NCBI RefSeq assembly: GCF_035920365.1
Contig: NZ_CP109150.1
Span: forward strand, 5,208,001-5,272,000
From: Micromonospora sp. NBC_01740
GTDB taxonomy: Bacteria > Actinomycetota > Actinomycetes > Mycobacteriales > Micromonosporaceae
Direction of reading: 5' to 3'
Length of the DNA: 64,000 bases
The notes under the pieces were generated by a model. That model did no database searches, had not been told where the DNA came from, and saw nothing but the letters and a program-made list of their open reading frames with translations. Each line of letters opens with the position of its first letter. Within the stretch, counting starts at the first letter, position 1. The position numbers and the translations under genes were made by a program. Below are positions 26,203 to 35,799 of the stretch, piece after piece.

Positions 26203-27377
26203 GCCCGCCCGAACCGCACCCCGACGCGCACCTGCCCGAGTGCCTCGACGCCACCGCGCACGCCGCCCTGCGCGCCGAGTTCCCCCTGCTCCAGAGCGCC
26301 GTCTATCTCAACAACAACTCCACCGGCGCGGTGCCCAGAGGGGCGGAACACGTCCTCACCGGCTACTGGGAGACGCTGCGGAGCTGGCGCGACGAGGTCT
26401 GGCAGGGCTGGCACGTCGGCCTCGACCGGTACGCCGACTCGGTCGCCGCCCTCATCGGCGCGCCGGCGGGCAGCGTCGTCACGGACGCGAACCTGAGCAC
26501 GCTGCTCGCCCGGGTGGCGTCCTGTTTCGACTACCGCCCGCCGCGCGACCGGATCGTCACCACCGACCTCGAGTACCCGACCGTGCCGTTCATCTGGAAC
26601 GCGTTCCGCCGCTACGGCGCCCGACTCGACGTGGTCGGCTCGGGCGGCCCGCGGTTCGACGAGGACGCCCTCGATGCGCGCGTCGACGAACGCACGCTGC
26701 TGGTGTGCGTCCCGCACGCCAGCTTCTCCTCCGGCGCCACCATCGACCTGCACCGGCTGGTGCGGCGCGCCCACGACGTCGGCGCCCTGGTGGTGGTCGA
26801 CGCCTTCCAGAGCGTCGGGGTGATGCCGCTGGACGTGACGGCGCTCGGCGTCGACGTGGTCCTCGGCGGCGCGCACAAGTGGCTGTGCGGGGTCGGCACC
26901 GCCTTCCTCTACGTCCGCCCGGGCCTGGTCCCGAAGCTGGAACCGGCGGCGACCGGCTGGCAGGCCGGCGACCGGGCGTTCACGTTCCAGCCGTCGACCG
27001 GCTGGGCCGACGGGGCCCGGCGGTTCGCCGGCGGCACCCCGTTCCCCCTCACCTCGCTGGTCTCCCAGGTCGGCCTGGACCTGCTGGCCGGGGTGGGCAT
27101 CGACGCGATCCGCCGGCACTCGCTCGCCTGCACCCAACGGGTCCTGGACCGGGCCGCGGCGGCCGGCATCGACGTGGTCAGCCCGACGGACCCGCACCGG
27201 CGCGGCGGCGTCGTCTGCCTGGACGTCGCCGACGGCGAGGCCGTCAAGCGGCGGCTGGTCGCGCGCGACATGGTCTGCAGCTGGCGGGGCCACCTGCGGG
27301 TCGGCCCGCACGTCTACAACACCCTCGACGAGATCGACACGTTCATGGACGCCCTGGAAGAGGAGCTGAAACGGTGA
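26199..27377 (+). CDS. Class V aminotransferase, kynureninase-like PLP enzyme
   Basis: 392 residues from GTG at 26199, overlapping the upstream stop. Fold-type I PLP features: YLNNNSTGAVPRG near the N-terminus, VVVDAFQSVGVMPLDV with the PLP-binding Asp, and GGAHKWLCGVGTAF with Schiff-base Lys227. The family includes kynureninase, cysteine desulfurases and isopenicillin N epimerase; true kynureninases have a slightly different lysine context (SCHKY). In this cluster a role on a kynurenine-like or amino-acid side-chain product is plausible. The start of the methyltransferase overlaps its stop. Confidence 0.82.
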   Translation: MSPPEPHPDAHLPECLDATAHAALRAEFPLLQSAVYLNNNSTGAVPRGAEHVLTGYWETLRSWRDEVWQGWHVGLDRYADSVAALIGAPAGSVVTDANLSTLLARVASCFDYRPPRDRIVTTDLEYPTVPFIWNAFRRYGARLDVVGSGGPRFDEDALDARVDERTLLVCVPHASFSSGATIDLHRLVRRAHDVGALVVVDAFQSVGVMPLDVTALGVDVVLGGAHKWLCGVGTAFLYVRPGLVPKLEPAATGWQAGDRAFTFQPSTGWADGARRFAGGTPFPLTSLVSQVGLDLLAGVGIDAIRRHSLACTQRVLDRAAAAGIDVVSPTDPHRRGGVVCLDVADGEAVKRRLVARDMVCSWRGHLRVGPHVYNTLDEIDTFMDALEEELKR

Positions 27378-28405
27378 AGGTCACGCTGTCCCCCCGGGCG
27401 CTGATGAGTCTGCTCGCCAACGGGCCCAAGGCCATGGACGTGCTGGAGACCGCGCTCGGCATGGGACTGCTCGACGCGCTGGAGCCCGGGCCGGCGAGCC
27501 TCGGCGAGCTGGCCGCCCGGTTCGGCGTACGGCCCCTGCGGCTCTACAAGTTCCTCGACTGCCTGGAGAGCCTCGGCATCGTCGAGCGCAGTGAGCCAGG
27601 CGACGACATCACGACGGCCACGTACCGCGCGGTGCCCGGCCTCCGGGACGCCGTCACGGCGGTCGTCGGCCCCGGCGCCGTCGAACGCGACCGGGACCGC
27701 TACCCCTGGCGGCGGCTGCACGGACGGCTGGCCGAGAGCCTGCGGGGCGAGGTGAGCATGAGCGACGACGACTTCGCCTGGCCCCCGAAGACCGACGAGC
27801 AGACCGCCGACTTCGAGCGCAGCATGGCCGTCGGTCTCGGCCCGGTGATCGAGACGGTGCACCGCAACGCCGACCGGCTGTGGCCGGACCGGCGTCGCCT
27901 GCTGGACGTCGGCGGGGGCGACGGCACGCTCGCCGCGCACGTCCTCGACGACGCCCCGGGGCTGCGGGCCGACGTGTACAACCTGCCGGCCGTGGCGCCG
28001 CTGGTGGCGGCCACCGCGGCCCGCGGGGGGCATGCCGACCGGCTGGGTTTCGTCGGCGGCGACTTCTTCGCCGAGCCGCTGCCCACGGGCTACGACGCCA
28101 TGGCGTTCGTCCGGGTGCTGCACGACTGGCCGAACGACGTCGCCCGCCGGCTGGTCGAGAAGGCGTACGCGGCCCTCGAACCGGGCGGGCTGCTGGTGAT
28201 CTGCGAGGAGTTCCGCACCCCGGACCGGCTGGCGATGCAGTTCTTCTGGAGCTACTTCCTCATCGGGGTCGACAGCTGCGTCAGCCGGCTGCGGGAGGTC
28301 GAGTTCTACACCGGCCTGCTCAAGGAGGTCGGCTTCGACCGGGTGGCCGTGCTGCCCGGCGGCTGGGAGCTGGTCTGCGCGTACAAGCCGGTGGCCGGGG
28401 TGTGA
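27374..28405 (+). CDS. SAM-dependent O-methyltransferase (plant COMT/antibiotic type)
   Basis: 343 residues from GTG at 27374 (GTGA overlap). An N-terminal winged-helix dimerisation domain (LETALGMGLLDALEPGPASLGELAARFGVRPLRLYKFLD in sequence order) is followed by the SAM-binding motif LLDVGGGDGTLA (about residues 176-187), the acidic GDFFAEPLPTGYDAM and the conserved HDWPND. Methyltransferases of this kind modify hydroxyl groups on aromatic natural products such as actinomycete polyketides or anthranilates. It is the last gene of the four-gene unit; a long hairpin follows immediately. Confidence 0.9.
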   Translation: MKVTLSPRALMSLLANGPKAMDVLETALGMGLLDALEPGPASLGELAARFGVRPLRLYKFLDCLESLGIVERSEPGDDITTATYRAVPGLRDAVTAVVGPGAVERDRDRYPWRRLHGRLAESLRGEVSMSDDDFAWPPKTDEQTADFERSMAVGLGPVIETVHRNADRLWPDRRRLLDVGGGDGTLAAHVLDDAPGLRADVYNLPAVAPLVAATAARGGHADRLGFVGGDFFAEPLPTGYDAMAFVRVLHDWPNDVARRLVEKAYAALEPGGLLVICEEFRTPDRLAMQFFWSYFLIGVDSCVSRLREVEFYTGLLKEVGFDRVAVLPGGWELVCAYKPVAGV

Positions 28406-28413
28406 TCCGCCGG

Positions 28414-28449
28414 GCCGGCGTGGCGGGGCCGCTTCCCCGCCACGCCGGC
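28414..28449 (+). terminator. Perfect 15-bp hairpin after the methyltransferase gene
   Basis: Arms 28414-28428 and 28435-28449 (core GGCGTGGCGGGG) pair without mismatch, loop CCGCTT. No U-run follows. Position and strength make it the terminator of the tryptophan-type cluster. Confidence 0.75.
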
Positions 28450-28517
28450 TCGGCGGCGTTTGACCGCCGGGGCCGGGGGAAGACCGTGCGCCCAGGGCCG
28501 ATTCCGGAGGAGCGACG

Positions 28518-28889
28518 ATGGCGGACGCAGGACGGGCCAGGAAGGCCACCGGGGCGCGCAAGGCCCCGATGAAGCGGGCGGCGGCGGCGAAGAAGGTGGC
28601 GACGGCCACGAAGCGGGCCACCGGGGCGACCGCGGCCAGGTCCCCGGGCGGGAAGCCCACCCCGACGACCGCCCGCGCGGCCCGGAAGAAGGACACCTCG
28701 GCCACGGCGGCCCCGGCCCGCGCCCGCAAGGCGCCCGCCACCGCCGCGCCCGCGAAGAAGGCGCCCGCGAAGAAGGCGGCGAAGGCCGCGGCGACCCGCG
28801 CCGGCGCGGCCTCGAAGGCCCCGGCCCGCAAGGCGACGACCATGGAGTCGTTCGGCACCCGACGGGCGCCCCGGACGAGCGCCGGCTGA
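28518..28889 (+). CDS. Lys/Ala-rich histone-H1-like protein
   Basis: 123 residues made almost wholly of Ala, Lys, Arg, Thr and Pro, with repeated KKAPAKKA and ARKAP blocks, like the C-terminal tail of eukaryotic H1 or the tails of actinobacterial HU proteins. No folded domain is evident. Such basic disordered proteins bind DNA non-specifically and may compact the nucleoid. The start is well supported by GGAGGAG seven bases ahead of the ATG. It is transcribed on its own after a terminator. The last 20 residues (TTMESFGTRRAPRTSAG) are less repetitive. Confidence 0.75.
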   Translation: MADAGRARKATGARKAPMKRAAAAKKVATATKRATGATAARSPGGKPTPTTARAARKKDTSATAAPARARKAPATAAPAKKAPAKKAAKAAATRAGAASKAPARKATTMESFGTRRAPRTSAG

Positions 28890-28956
28890 GCCGGCACCAC
28901 GACGCGCGGCGGGGTCCGGACGCCGGCGGCGCCGGGGCGTCGGCCAGAATGGGCCG

Positions 28957-29373
28957 GTGGCGAAGCGATCCCGCCGGCGGGCGGCCGACGACCGTGACCG
29001 GCCCTGCCCCTGCGGCGCCGGCCAGCCGTACGCCGGATGTTGCGGGCGGCTGCACCGGGGCGAGGCGGACGCGGCGACCGCCGAGGCGCTGATGCGCTCG
29101 CGGTACAGCGCCTTCGCCGTCGGCGACACCGCGTACCTGCTGCGCAGCTGGCACTCCTCGACCCGGCCGGGCGCCCTCGACCTCGACCCCGGCCAGCGCT
29201 GGACGGGCCTGGAGATCGTCGACACCGACCGGGGCGGGCTGTTCGACGCCACCGGCACCGTCGAGTTCCGGGCCCACCACCGCGCCGGCGGCCAGCCGGG
29301 TACGCAGAGCGAGCGCAGCCGGTTCGTCCGCGAGGACGGCCGTTGGGTCTACCTCGACGCGCTGCCCGACTGA
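28957..29373 (+). CDS. YchJ-family (UPF0225) protein with SEC-C motif
   Basis: 138 residues. The N-terminus holds the SEC-C-like zinc motif CPCGAGQPYAGCCGRLH, followed by the YchJ core ALMRSRYSAFAVGDTAYLLRSW and, near the end, SRFVREDGRWVYLD. The family has an NTF2-like fold and no firmly established role. A CAGAAT hexamer ends 6 nt before the GTG start, so the message is probably leaderless. It converges with the gluconokinase gene, and a shared hairpin separates them. Confidence 0.88.
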   Translation: MAKRSRRRAADDRDRPCPCGAGQPYAGCCGRLHRGEADAATAEALMRSRYSAFAVGDTAYLLRSWHSSTRPGALDLDPGQRWTGLEIVDTDRGGLFDATGTVEFRAHHRAGGQPGTQSERSRFVREDGRWVYLDALPD

Positions 29374-29375
29374 CG

Positions 29376-29407
29376 CCCGGTCGCGGCGCCTGGGCACCGC
29401 GACCGGG
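29376..29407. terminator. Bidirectional terminator hairpin
   Basis: CCCGGTCGCGG (29376-29386) and CCGCGACCGGG (29397-29407) form a perfect 11-bp stem with a 10-nt loop between two converging genes. Confidence 0.7.
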
Positions 29408-29413
29408 ACGCGC

Positions 29414-29959
29414 TCAGCCGTTGGCGGCGACGCCGTGCGTCAGGCCGAGCCGGTCGACCGCCGCCGAGACGAGTTCGTCAGGCGTCAGCGACAGGTCGAG
29501 CACCAGCACCGACTCGTCGGGGTGGTGCTGTTCCAGGGTGGCCAGCTGCGACTCCAGCAGGCTCGGCGGCATGAAGTGCCCGGCACGCCGGGCCATCCGC
29601 TCCCGGATCACCTCGGCGGCGCCGTCCAGGTGGACGAACTCGACGCTCGGCGGCCCCTGCCGCAGCGTGTCGCGGTAGGACCGCCGCAGCGCCGAGCAGG
29701 CCAGCACCGTCGACACGCCCTCGGCGGCGCGGGCGGCCATCCAGCCCGCCAGCTCGCGCAGCCAGGGCAGTCGGGCGGCGTCGTCCAGCGGCACGCCGGC
29801 GCGCATCTGCGCCACGTGCTCCGGCGTGTGGAACTCGTCGGCCTCGGCGAAGACCAGTCCGGTACGGGCGGCGATGCCCCGGGCCACGGTCGTCTTGCCG
29901 GCGCCGGACACCCCCATCACGACCACGTGCCGCGTCGGGGACGCGCCCTCACCAGTCAT
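29414..29959 (-). CDS. gntK: Gluconokinase
   Basis: 181 residues with the P-loop GVSGAGKTT (about residues 16-24), the acceptor-site [20 protein letters not shown] and [14 protein letters not shown], all typical of GntK. It phosphorylates D-gluconate to 6-phosphogluconate in the cytosol. The ATG at 29959 overlaps the end of the dehydratase gene by 11 bp, so it is the last gene of the leftward aldonate operon. Its presence beside KDPG aldolase suggests that the operon handles gluconate-type acids as well as those dehydrated directly. Confidence 0.93.
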   Translation of the reverse strand: MTGEGASPTRHVVVMGVSGAGKTTVARGIAARTGLVFAEADEFHTPEHVAQMRAGVPLDDAARLPWLRELAGWMAARAAEGVSTVLACSALRRSYRDTLRQGPPSVEFVHLDGAAEVIRERMARRAGHFMPPSLLESQLATLEQHHPDESVLVLDLSLTPDELVSAAVDRLGLTHGVAANG

Positions 29960-31178
29960 GGACGGTGCCGTCCTGGAGCCGGTTGAACGGCAGGTACGCC
30001 GGCACGTACGGGAACTTCGCGGCGGCCTCCTCGTCCAGTTCGACGCCGAGCCCGGGCTGCTCCCCCGGGTGCAGGTAGCCGTCGACGAAGGTGAACGACT
30101 GCCGGAACACCTCGTTGGTGAGCGCCCCGTGCCGCATGTACTCCTGGATGCCGAAGTTGTGGATGGCCAGGTCCAGGTGCAGGGCGGCGGCCATGCCGAC
30201 GGGCGAGATGTCGGTCGGGCCGTGGATGCCGGACTTGATCTGGTACTGGGCGGCGAAGTCGAGCAGCTTGCGCATGGCCGTGATGCCGCCGGTGTGGGTG
30301 ACGGCGGAGCGGACGTAGTCGATGAGCTGCTCGCGGATGAGCGTCTGGTAGTCCCAGACGGTGTTGAAGACCTCGCCGATCGCCAGCGGCGTGGTGGTGT
30401 GCTGGCGGACCAGCCGCAGCGCCTCCTGGTTCTCCGCCGGGGTGCAGTCCTCCAGCCAGAACAGGTCGTACGGCTCGAGGGCCTTGCCCAGCTTGGCGGC
30501 CTGGATGGGGGTCATCCGGTGGTGGCCGTCGTGCAGCAGCGGCAGCTCCGGGCCGAACTCGTTGCGGACCGCCTCGAACACGCCGGGCAGGTGGCGCAGG
30601 TAGGAGCGGGTGTCCCAGTCCTCCTCGGCCGGCAGCGGGATGCGCTGCGCCGGCTCGTAGTCGTACCGCTTGCCGTCGGCGCTGGGCTGGGCGGCGACCC
30701 CGTACACGGCGTTGATGCCCGGCACCGAGGTCTGCACCCGGATCGAGCGGTAGCCCTCGTCGAGGTGCCGGCGGATCGAGTCGAACAGCTCCGGCAGGTC
30801 CCGGCCGGAGGCGTGGCCGTAGGCCATGATCCCGGTGCGCGACGCCCCGCCCAGCAGCTGGTACAGCGGCATGCCGGCGGCCTTGGCCTTGATGTCCCAC
30901 AGGGCCACGTCGACCGCCGCGATGGCGGCCATGGTGACCGGCCCGCGACGCCAGTACGCCGAGCGGTAGAGGAACTGCCAGGCGTCCTCGATGCGGTGCG
31001 CGTCCCGGCCGATCAGCAGCGGGACGACGTGGTCGCGCAGGTACGAGGCGACCGAGAGTTCCCGTCCGTTGAGGGTGCCGTCGCCCAGGCCGGTGACGCC
31101 GTCCTCCGTGGTGATCTTCAGGGTGACGAAGTTGCGGTCGGGGCTGGAGACGATGACGTCAGCGGCGACGATCTTCAC
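29949..31178 (-). CDS. manD: D-mannonate dehydratase (ManD, enolase superfamily)
   Basis: 409 residues from GTG at 31178 with GAAAGG upstream. ManD features are present: [18 protein letters not shown], the metal-ligand segment [24 protein letters not shown], the GEVFNTVWD ligand region, [10 protein letters not shown], and [18 protein letters not shown], ending in [15 protein letters not shown]. ManD enzymes dehydrate D-mannonate, and some D-gluconate, to 2-keto-3-deoxy-D-gluconate, which the KDG kinase upstream would then phosphorylate. Substrate choice within the family cannot be settled from sequence alone. Confidence 0.85.
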   Translation of the reverse strand: MKIVAADVIVSSPDRNFVTLKITTEDGVTGLGDGTLNGRELSVASYLRDHVVPLLIGRDAHRIEDAWQFLYRSAYWRRGPVTMAAIAAVDVALWDIKAKAAGMPLYQLLGGASRTGIMAYGHASGRDLPELFDSIRRHLDEGYRSIRVQTSVPGINAVYGVAAQPSADGKRYDYEPAQRIPLPAEEDWDTRSYLRHLPGVFEAVRNEFGPELPLLHDGHHRMTPIQAAKLGKALEPYDLFWLEDCTPAENQEALRLVRQHTTTPLAIGEVFNTVWDYQTLIREQLIDYVRSAVTHTGGITAMRKLLDFAAQYQIKSGIHGPTDISPVGMAAALHLDLAIHNFGIQEYMRHGALTNEVFRQSFTFVDGYLHPGEQPGLGVELDEEAAAKFPYVPAYLPFNRLQDGTVHDW

Positions 31179-31210
31179 GGGGTGCCTTTCTTCTTCGGGG
31201 TGCTCGGTGG

Positions 31211-32164
31211 TCAGCGGAGGACGTCGCCGGCCTCGTGGCCGTCGAGGAGGGACAGTTCGGCGCGGCGCGGCAGCCCTTCCCAGTCGCCGGGGCTGGAGAC
31301 CGCGAAGGCGCCGAGGGTGGCCGCGCGGCGCAGCCGACCGGCCAGGTCGAGCCCGTCGAACCAGCCGGACAGGTAGCCTGCGGTGAACGCGTCCCCGGCG
31401 CCGACGGCATCGACGGCGGTCACGGTCAGCGCCTCGGCCTGCCGGACCCCGTCGCGGGTGTGCGCGCGGGCGCCGTCGGAGCCCAGCTTGACCAGGACCG
31501 TGTCCACGCCGCGGCGCAGCAGGTCCGCTACGACGGTGGACTCGTCGGCCCCGGGGTCGCCGACGAGGTCCAGCTCGTCGGCGGAGGCGACGACGGTCGA
31601 GGCATACCCGGCCAGCGGGGTGAGCACCTCGCGGGCGGTGTCGCGCGACCAGAGGCGTTCGCGGTGGTTGACGTCGAGGCAGACCGGGATGCCGGCGGCG
31701 ACGGCTGCCTCGGCCGCCCACCGGGTGGCCGCGCGGGCGGTGTCGGACAGCGCCGGGGTGATGCCGCTCAGGTGCAGCATCCGCGCGCCGGCGGCCAGCG
31801 GCGCCCGCAGGTCGTCGACGCCGAGGGCGGAGCCGGCCGATCCGGCCCGGTGGTACTGCACCCGGGTCAGGTCGGCGGTGCGCCGCTCCAGGAACATCAG
31901 GCCGGTCGGCCGGTCCGGGTCGCGGGTCACGCCGTCGACGGCGACGCCCTCGGCGCGCAGCTGGCGCAGCACGTACTCGCCGAACTCGTCGGCGCCGACC
32001 CGGCCGACCCACGCGGCCCGGTGGCCCAGCCGGGCCACCGCGACGGCTACGTTGGACTCGGCGCCGGCCAGGTGCATGGTCAGCGGCCCTCCGGCGGCGA
32101 GCGGGCCGGCCGAGCGCAGCGACACCAGGGCCTCGCCGACGGTGAGCAGGTCGGGTGCGGTCAT
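31211..32164 (-). CDS. kdgK: 2-Dehydro-3-deoxygluconokinase (PfkB family)
   Basis: 317 residues of a ribokinase-like sugar kinase. The N-terminal [11 protein letters not shown] and the sugar-binding [14 protein letters not shown] lead to the C-terminal anion-hole motif [17 protein letters not shown] with the catalytic Asp. Standing between KDPG aldolase and a mannonate dehydratase, it should convert 2-keto-3-deoxygluconate to KDPG. Its ATG overlaps the aldolase stop (ATGA). A gap of 32 bp follows before the dehydratase. Confidence 0.9.
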   Translation of the reverse strand: MTAPDLLTVGEALVSLRSAGPLAAGGPLTMHLAGAESNVAVAVARLGHRAAWVGRVGADEFGEYVLRQLRAEGVAVDGVTRDPDRPTGLMFLERRTADLTRVQYHRAGSAGSALGVDDLRAPLAAGARMLHLSGITPALSDTARAATRWAAEAAVAAGIPVCLDVNHRERLWSRDTAREVLTPLAGYASTVVASADELDLVGDPGADESTVVADLLRRGVDTVLVKLGSDGARAHTRDGVRQAEALTVTAVDAVGAGDAFTAGYLSGWFDGLDLAGRLRRAATLGAFAVSSPGDWEGLPRRAELSLLDGHEAGDVLR

Positions 32165-32799
32165 GACGGCGTCGACTCCCGCACGGCGGCGAGGTAGCTG
32201 CGCGCCCGCGCCCGCAGGGCGTCCAGGTCGCCGCCGGAGGCGGCGTCGCCGACCAGGGGGCCGCCGAGGCCGACCGCGATCGCGCCGGCCCGGAAGTAGC
32301 CGGGCACGTCGTCGCGGCCGACGCCGCCGACCGCGACGAACGGGATGTCCGGGAAGGGGTCGCGCACCGCCCTGAGGTACGCCGGGCCGCCGACCGACGC
32401 CGGGAAGAGCTTGACCGCCGACGCCCCCATCCGCACCGCGGTGTAGGCCTCGGTCGGGGTGAGCGCCCCGGCGGCCACCGGGAGGCCGCGGCGCGCCGCC
32501 TCGGCGATCGACTCGACCACGGCCGGCGTCACCACGAACTGCGCGCCCGCGGCGGCCACGTCGGCGACGTCGGCGGTGGTGAGCACCGTGCCGGCCCCGA
32601 CCAGCGACCCGGCGGGGGCCGCCGCGCGCAGCGCCTCGATCGCCCCGAGGGCGTCCGGCGTGGTCAGGGCCACCTCGACGACGCGTACGCCCTCCTGGAG
32701 CAGCGCGGTGCCGGCGGCGATCGCGGCGGCGGTGTCGGTGCCGCGGATGATCGCGAGGATGCGCGCCGCGGTCAGTTCGGCGGTCAGGTTGACGGTCAT
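32161..32799 (-). CDS. eda: KDPG/KDPGal aldolase
   Basis: 212 residues of the class I KDPG aldolase barrel: Glu42 in [16 protein letters not shown], and Lys130 in SAVKLFPAS as the Schiff-base lysine, then [19 protein letters not shown]. The reaction splits 2-keto-3-deoxy-6-phospho-aldonate into pyruvate and glyceraldehyde 3-phosphate. It completes the route from both dehydratases in the operon. Only 4 bp separate its start from the stop of the galactonate dehydratase gene. Confidence 0.93.
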   Translation of the reverse strand: MTVNLTAELTAARILAIIRGTDTAAAIAAGTALLQEGVRVVEVALTTPDALGAIEALRAAAPAGSLVGAGTVLTTADVADVAAAGAQFVVTPAVVESIAEAARRGLPVAAGALTPTEAYTAVRMGASAVKLFPASVGGPAYLRAVRDPFPDIPFVAVGGVGRDDVPGYFRAGAIAVGLGGPLVGDAASGGDLDALRARARSYLAAVRESTPS

Positions 32800-32803
32800 G
32801 TGA

Positions 32804-33952
32804 TCACCATTCCGCGTAGGAGCCGTCGCGGTGCCGCCACGTGGGGCTGCGCCACGCGTGTCCGCGCTTGTCCGCCGCCCGTACGGCGTGCTCGTCGATC
32901 TCGATGCCGAGGCCGGGTGCCGTGAGCCGCTCGACGTACCCGTCGACGAACGTCAGCGGGGTCTTGTCGAGGCAGTAGTCGAGCACCTCGGCGCCGAGGT
33001 TGTAGTGGATGCCGATGCTCTGTTCCTGGATCAGGTAGTTCGGCGTGGCGAAGCCGACCTGGAGGCAGGCGGCGAGCGCGATCGGCCCGAGCGGGCAGTG
33101 CGGGGCGAGCTGCACGTCGTACACCTCGGCCAGCGCGGCGATCTTGCGCACCTCGGTGATGCCGCCGGCGTGCGAGAGGTCCGGCTGGGCGACCGCGATG
33201 CCGGCCTGGAGCACCGGCAGGAACTCCTGCCGGTTGTAGAGCCGCTCCCCCGTCGACACCGGCGTGGTGGTGGAACGGACGAACTCGCCGATGAGGTGCG
33301 AGTTCTCCGGCACCACCGGCTCCTCCAGGAAGAACGGCCGGTACGGCTCGAGCAGCGGGGCGACCCGGCGGGCGGTGGCGAGGGTGAACCGGCCGTGGAA
33401 GTCGACCGCCACGTCCCGCTCGTCGCCGAGCACCTCGCGGGCGGCGGCCACCCGCTGCACCACGCCGTCGATCTCGGCGACGGACGCCACGCTGCTCATC
33501 CGGCCGGAGGCGTTCATCTTCACCGCGGTCAGGCCGGTGGCGACGGCGGCGGCGATCTGGTCGCGTACCTCGCTCGGCTCGTCGCCGCCGACCCAGCCGT
33601 AGACCCGGATCCGGTCCCGGACCGGGCCGCCGAGCAGCTGGTGCACCGGCGCGCCGAAGTGCTTGCCGGCGATGTCCCACAGCGCCTGGTCGAGCCCGGC
33701 CACGGCGCTGGCCAAAATCGGCCCGCCCCGGTAGAACGAGCCCTTGGTCATGACCTGCCAGTGGTCCTCGATGCGCAGCGCGTCCCGGCCGACCAGCAGC
33801 TCGCTGAGCTGCTCGACGGCGGTGCGGACGGTCTCGGACCGGCCCTCGCAGGTCGCCTCGCCCCAGCCGACGATCCCGGAGGACGTCTCGACCCGGACGA
33901 ACAGCCAGCGCGGCGCGACGAGGAAGGTCTCCACCCGTTCGATCGTGGTCAT
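32804..33952 (-). CDS. dgoD: D-Galactonate dehydratase-like enolase-superfamily enzyme
   Basis: 382 residues. Superfamily ligands follow in order: VAVDFHGRF, FFLEEPV, and STGERLYNR; the segments IAVAQPDLSHAGGITEVRKIA and LAPHCPLGPIALAACL with the catalytic His are characteristic of DgoD. The product of galactonate would be 2-keto-3-deoxygalactonate. It is distinct from the ManD-type enzyme in the same operon, so two epimeric aldonates may enter the pathway. It lies 7 bp downstream of the permease gene. Confidence 0.87.
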   Translation of the reverse strand: MTTIERVETFLVAPRWLFVRVETSSGIVGWGEATCEGRSETVRTAVEQLSELLVGRDALRIEDHWQVMTKGSFYRGGPILASAVAGLDQALWDIAGKHFGAPVHQLLGGPVRDRIRVYGWVGGDEPSEVRDQIAAAVATGLTAVKMNASGRMSSVASVAEIDGVVQRVAAAREVLGDERDVAVDFHGRFTLATARRVAPLLEPYRPFFLEEPVVPENSHLIGEFVRSTTTPVSTGERLYNRQEFLPVLQAGIAVAQPDLSHAGGITEVRKIAALAEVYDVQLAPHCPLGPIALAACLQVGFATPNYLIQEQSIGIHYNLGAEVLDYCLDKTPLTFVDGYVERLTAPGLGIEIDEHAVRAADKRGHAWRSPTWRHRDGSYAEW

Positions 33953-33959
33953 GGCGTCC

Positions 33960-34775
33960 TCAGCCCTTCGTGGCGCCGGCGGTGAGGCCGGAGACGACGT
34001 ACTTCTGCACGAACAGGGCGATCAGCATGATCGGCAGGGTGACCACCGTGGCCGCCGCCATCAGGCCGCCCCAGTCGATGCTGGCGTAGCCGACGAAGTC
34101 GAAGATCGCCACCGGGAGCGTCTTGGTGTCGGCCCCGGACAGCACGAGGGCGAACATGAAGTTGTTCCAGGAGAAGATGAACGACAGGATGCCCGCGGTG
34201 GCGATGCCGGGCACCGACAGCGGCAGGGTGATCCGCCGGAACGCGCCGATGTGGGTGAGCCCGTCGACGAGCGCCGCCTCCTCGAGCTCGGTCGGCAGGC
34301 CGTCGAAGTAGCCCATCATGATGTAGACGATCAGCGGCAGCGACACGAACATGTGGCTGAGGATCAGCACGGTGAACCCGCCGACCATCTGCAGGTTCGA
34401 GAAGACGTAGTACCAGGGCACCAGCAGCGAGACGCCGGGGATGACCCGCGCCATGAGCACGACGAGCGCGGACTTCTTCATGTTGAAGCGGCTCATCGAG
34501 TACGCGGCGGGCACGCCGAGCAGCAGCGACAGCACGGTGGCCGCGAGCGCCACCCAGAGGCTGTTGCCGATGAACTGGATGTAGTTCGCCTGCTGGAGCA
34601 CGTTGGAGTAGTTGTCCATCGTCGGGGAGAAGACGAAGGCCTTGTCGGTGTCGTAGATGTCGACGTTCGTCTTCAACGACGCGGCGACCATCCACACCAG
34701 CGGCGCGATCAGCGCCAGCACGACGAGGACGAGGGCCACCGTGCGGAAGATCTTGTACGGCCTGCGCAGCTTCAT
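33960..34775 (-). CDS. Carbohydrate ABC transporter permease (MalG/UgpE-like)
   Basis: 271 residues with six predicted membrane segments, beginning with FRTVALVLVVLALIAPLVWM, and the EAA loop GLPTELEEAALVDGLTHIGAFRRITLPL that docks the ATPase. The ATG at 34775 overlaps the stop of the partner permease. It belongs to a sugar-type importer that lacks an ATPase gene nearby; in actinomycetes a shared MsiK-type ATPase usually energises such systems. Confidence 0.93.
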   Translation of the reverse strand: MKLRRPYKIFRTVALVLVVLALIAPLVWMVAASLKTNVDIYDTDKAFVFSPTMDNYSNVLQQANYIQFIGNSLWVALAATVLSLLLGVPAAYSMSRFNMKKSALVVLMARVIPGVSLLVPWYYVFSNLQMVGGFTVLILSHMFVSLPLIVYIMMGYFDGLPTELEEAALVDGLTHIGAFRRITLPLSVPGIATAGILSFIFSWNNFMFALVLSGADTKTLPVAIFDFVGYASIDWGGLMAAATVVTLPIMLIALFVQKYVVSGLTAGATKG

Positions 34776-35722
34776 CGGTCCAGCCCCTTCTTGCGGTAGG
34801 TCAGGGCCCACATCACCCCGATGATGATCAGGAAGAAGATGATGAGGACGGTCGATGAGACGCCGTAGTCGTTGTAGTCGAAGCTGAGCCCGTAGGCGTA
34901 CACGTTCAGGGTCTCCACCTCGTGGAACGACCCGCCGCCGCGCCCCTTGGTGGCGTAGAGGATGTCGAAGGTCTTCAGGGCGTCGATGCCGCGCAGCAGG
35001 ATCGCGACGATCACGGTGGGCATCAGCAGCGGCAGGGTGACGTGCCGGAACCGCTGCCAGGTGCTGGCGCCGTCGATCAGCGCCGCCTCCTGCGGCTCGT
35101 CGGACAGCGACGTCAGGCCGGCGAGCAGGATCAGCACGACCATCGGGGTCCACTGCCAGATGTCGATGAACATCGTCGTCGGCAGGGCCGAGTTCTGCCC
35201 GGAGAGCCAGGGCTGGGGATCGATGCCGACCCAGCCGAGCACCTGGTTGGCCATGCCGATGTTGGGGTCGAAGATCAGCCGCCACATCATGCCGACCGCG
35301 ACCGGGGTGGCCACCAGCGGCAGGAGGATCGCGACCCGGACCCACTTCTCACCGCGGAACGGCCGCCACAGCAGCAGGGCGATGGCCATGCCGAGGACGA
35401 CCTCGAAGAAGAGCACGACGCCGGTGAAGAGGGCGGTGCGCCACACGGCCGGCCAGAACCGGTCGGTGTCGCCGAGCACGTCGAGGTAGTTCTGGAAGCC
35501 GATGAACGAGCTCTCGGCACGGACCGAGCCCTCGGCGTCGGTCAGGCTGAGGTACCCGGTCCACGCCACCGGAAAGATGATCAGCACGGCGACGAACAAC
35601 ATGGCGGGTGCCGCGAAGAGCCACTTGCGGTGCGCGTTGGCCCAGCGCGACCAGGCCGAGGTCTCCGGGGACGCCGGACGCGCCTCGGGCGATCTTTTGA
35701 CTGGTGTGGTGACGGCTGACAT
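34772..35722 (-). CDS. Carbohydrate ABC transporter permease (MalF/UgpA-like)
   Basis: 316 residues from ATG at 35722. A cytosolic N-terminus of about 35 residues precedes the first helix (WLFAAPAMLFVAVLIIFPVAW). The EAA loop reads LSDEPQEAALIDGASTWQRFRHVTLPLL. It is the partner of the MalG-like permease and lies 77 bp after the binding-protein gene, the usual order for such importers. Cargo is inferred to be a sugar acid from the catabolic genes that follow. Confidence 0.93.
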   Translation of the reverse strand: MSAVTTPVKRSPEARPASPETSAWSRWANAHRKWLFAAPAMLFVAVLIIFPVAWTGYLSLTDAEGSVRAESSFIGFQNYLDVLGDTDRFWPAVWRTALFTGVVLFFEVVLGMAIALLLWRPFRGEKWVRVAILLPLVATPVAVGMMWRLIFDPNIGMANQVLGWVGIDPQPWLSGQNSALPTTMFIDIWQWTPMVVLILLAGLTSLSDEPQEAALIDGASTWQRFRHVTLPLLMPTVIVAILLRGIDALKTFDILYATKGRGGGSFHEVETLNVYAYGLSFDYNDYGVSSTVLIIFFLIIIGVMWALTYRKKGLDR

Positions 35723-35799
35723 GAGGTCTCCGGGTGGGTCAGGGCAGCGGCCCGACGCGGGGTGGCGGAGCCGGTCGGCTCCGCCACCTGCGCTTCGGG

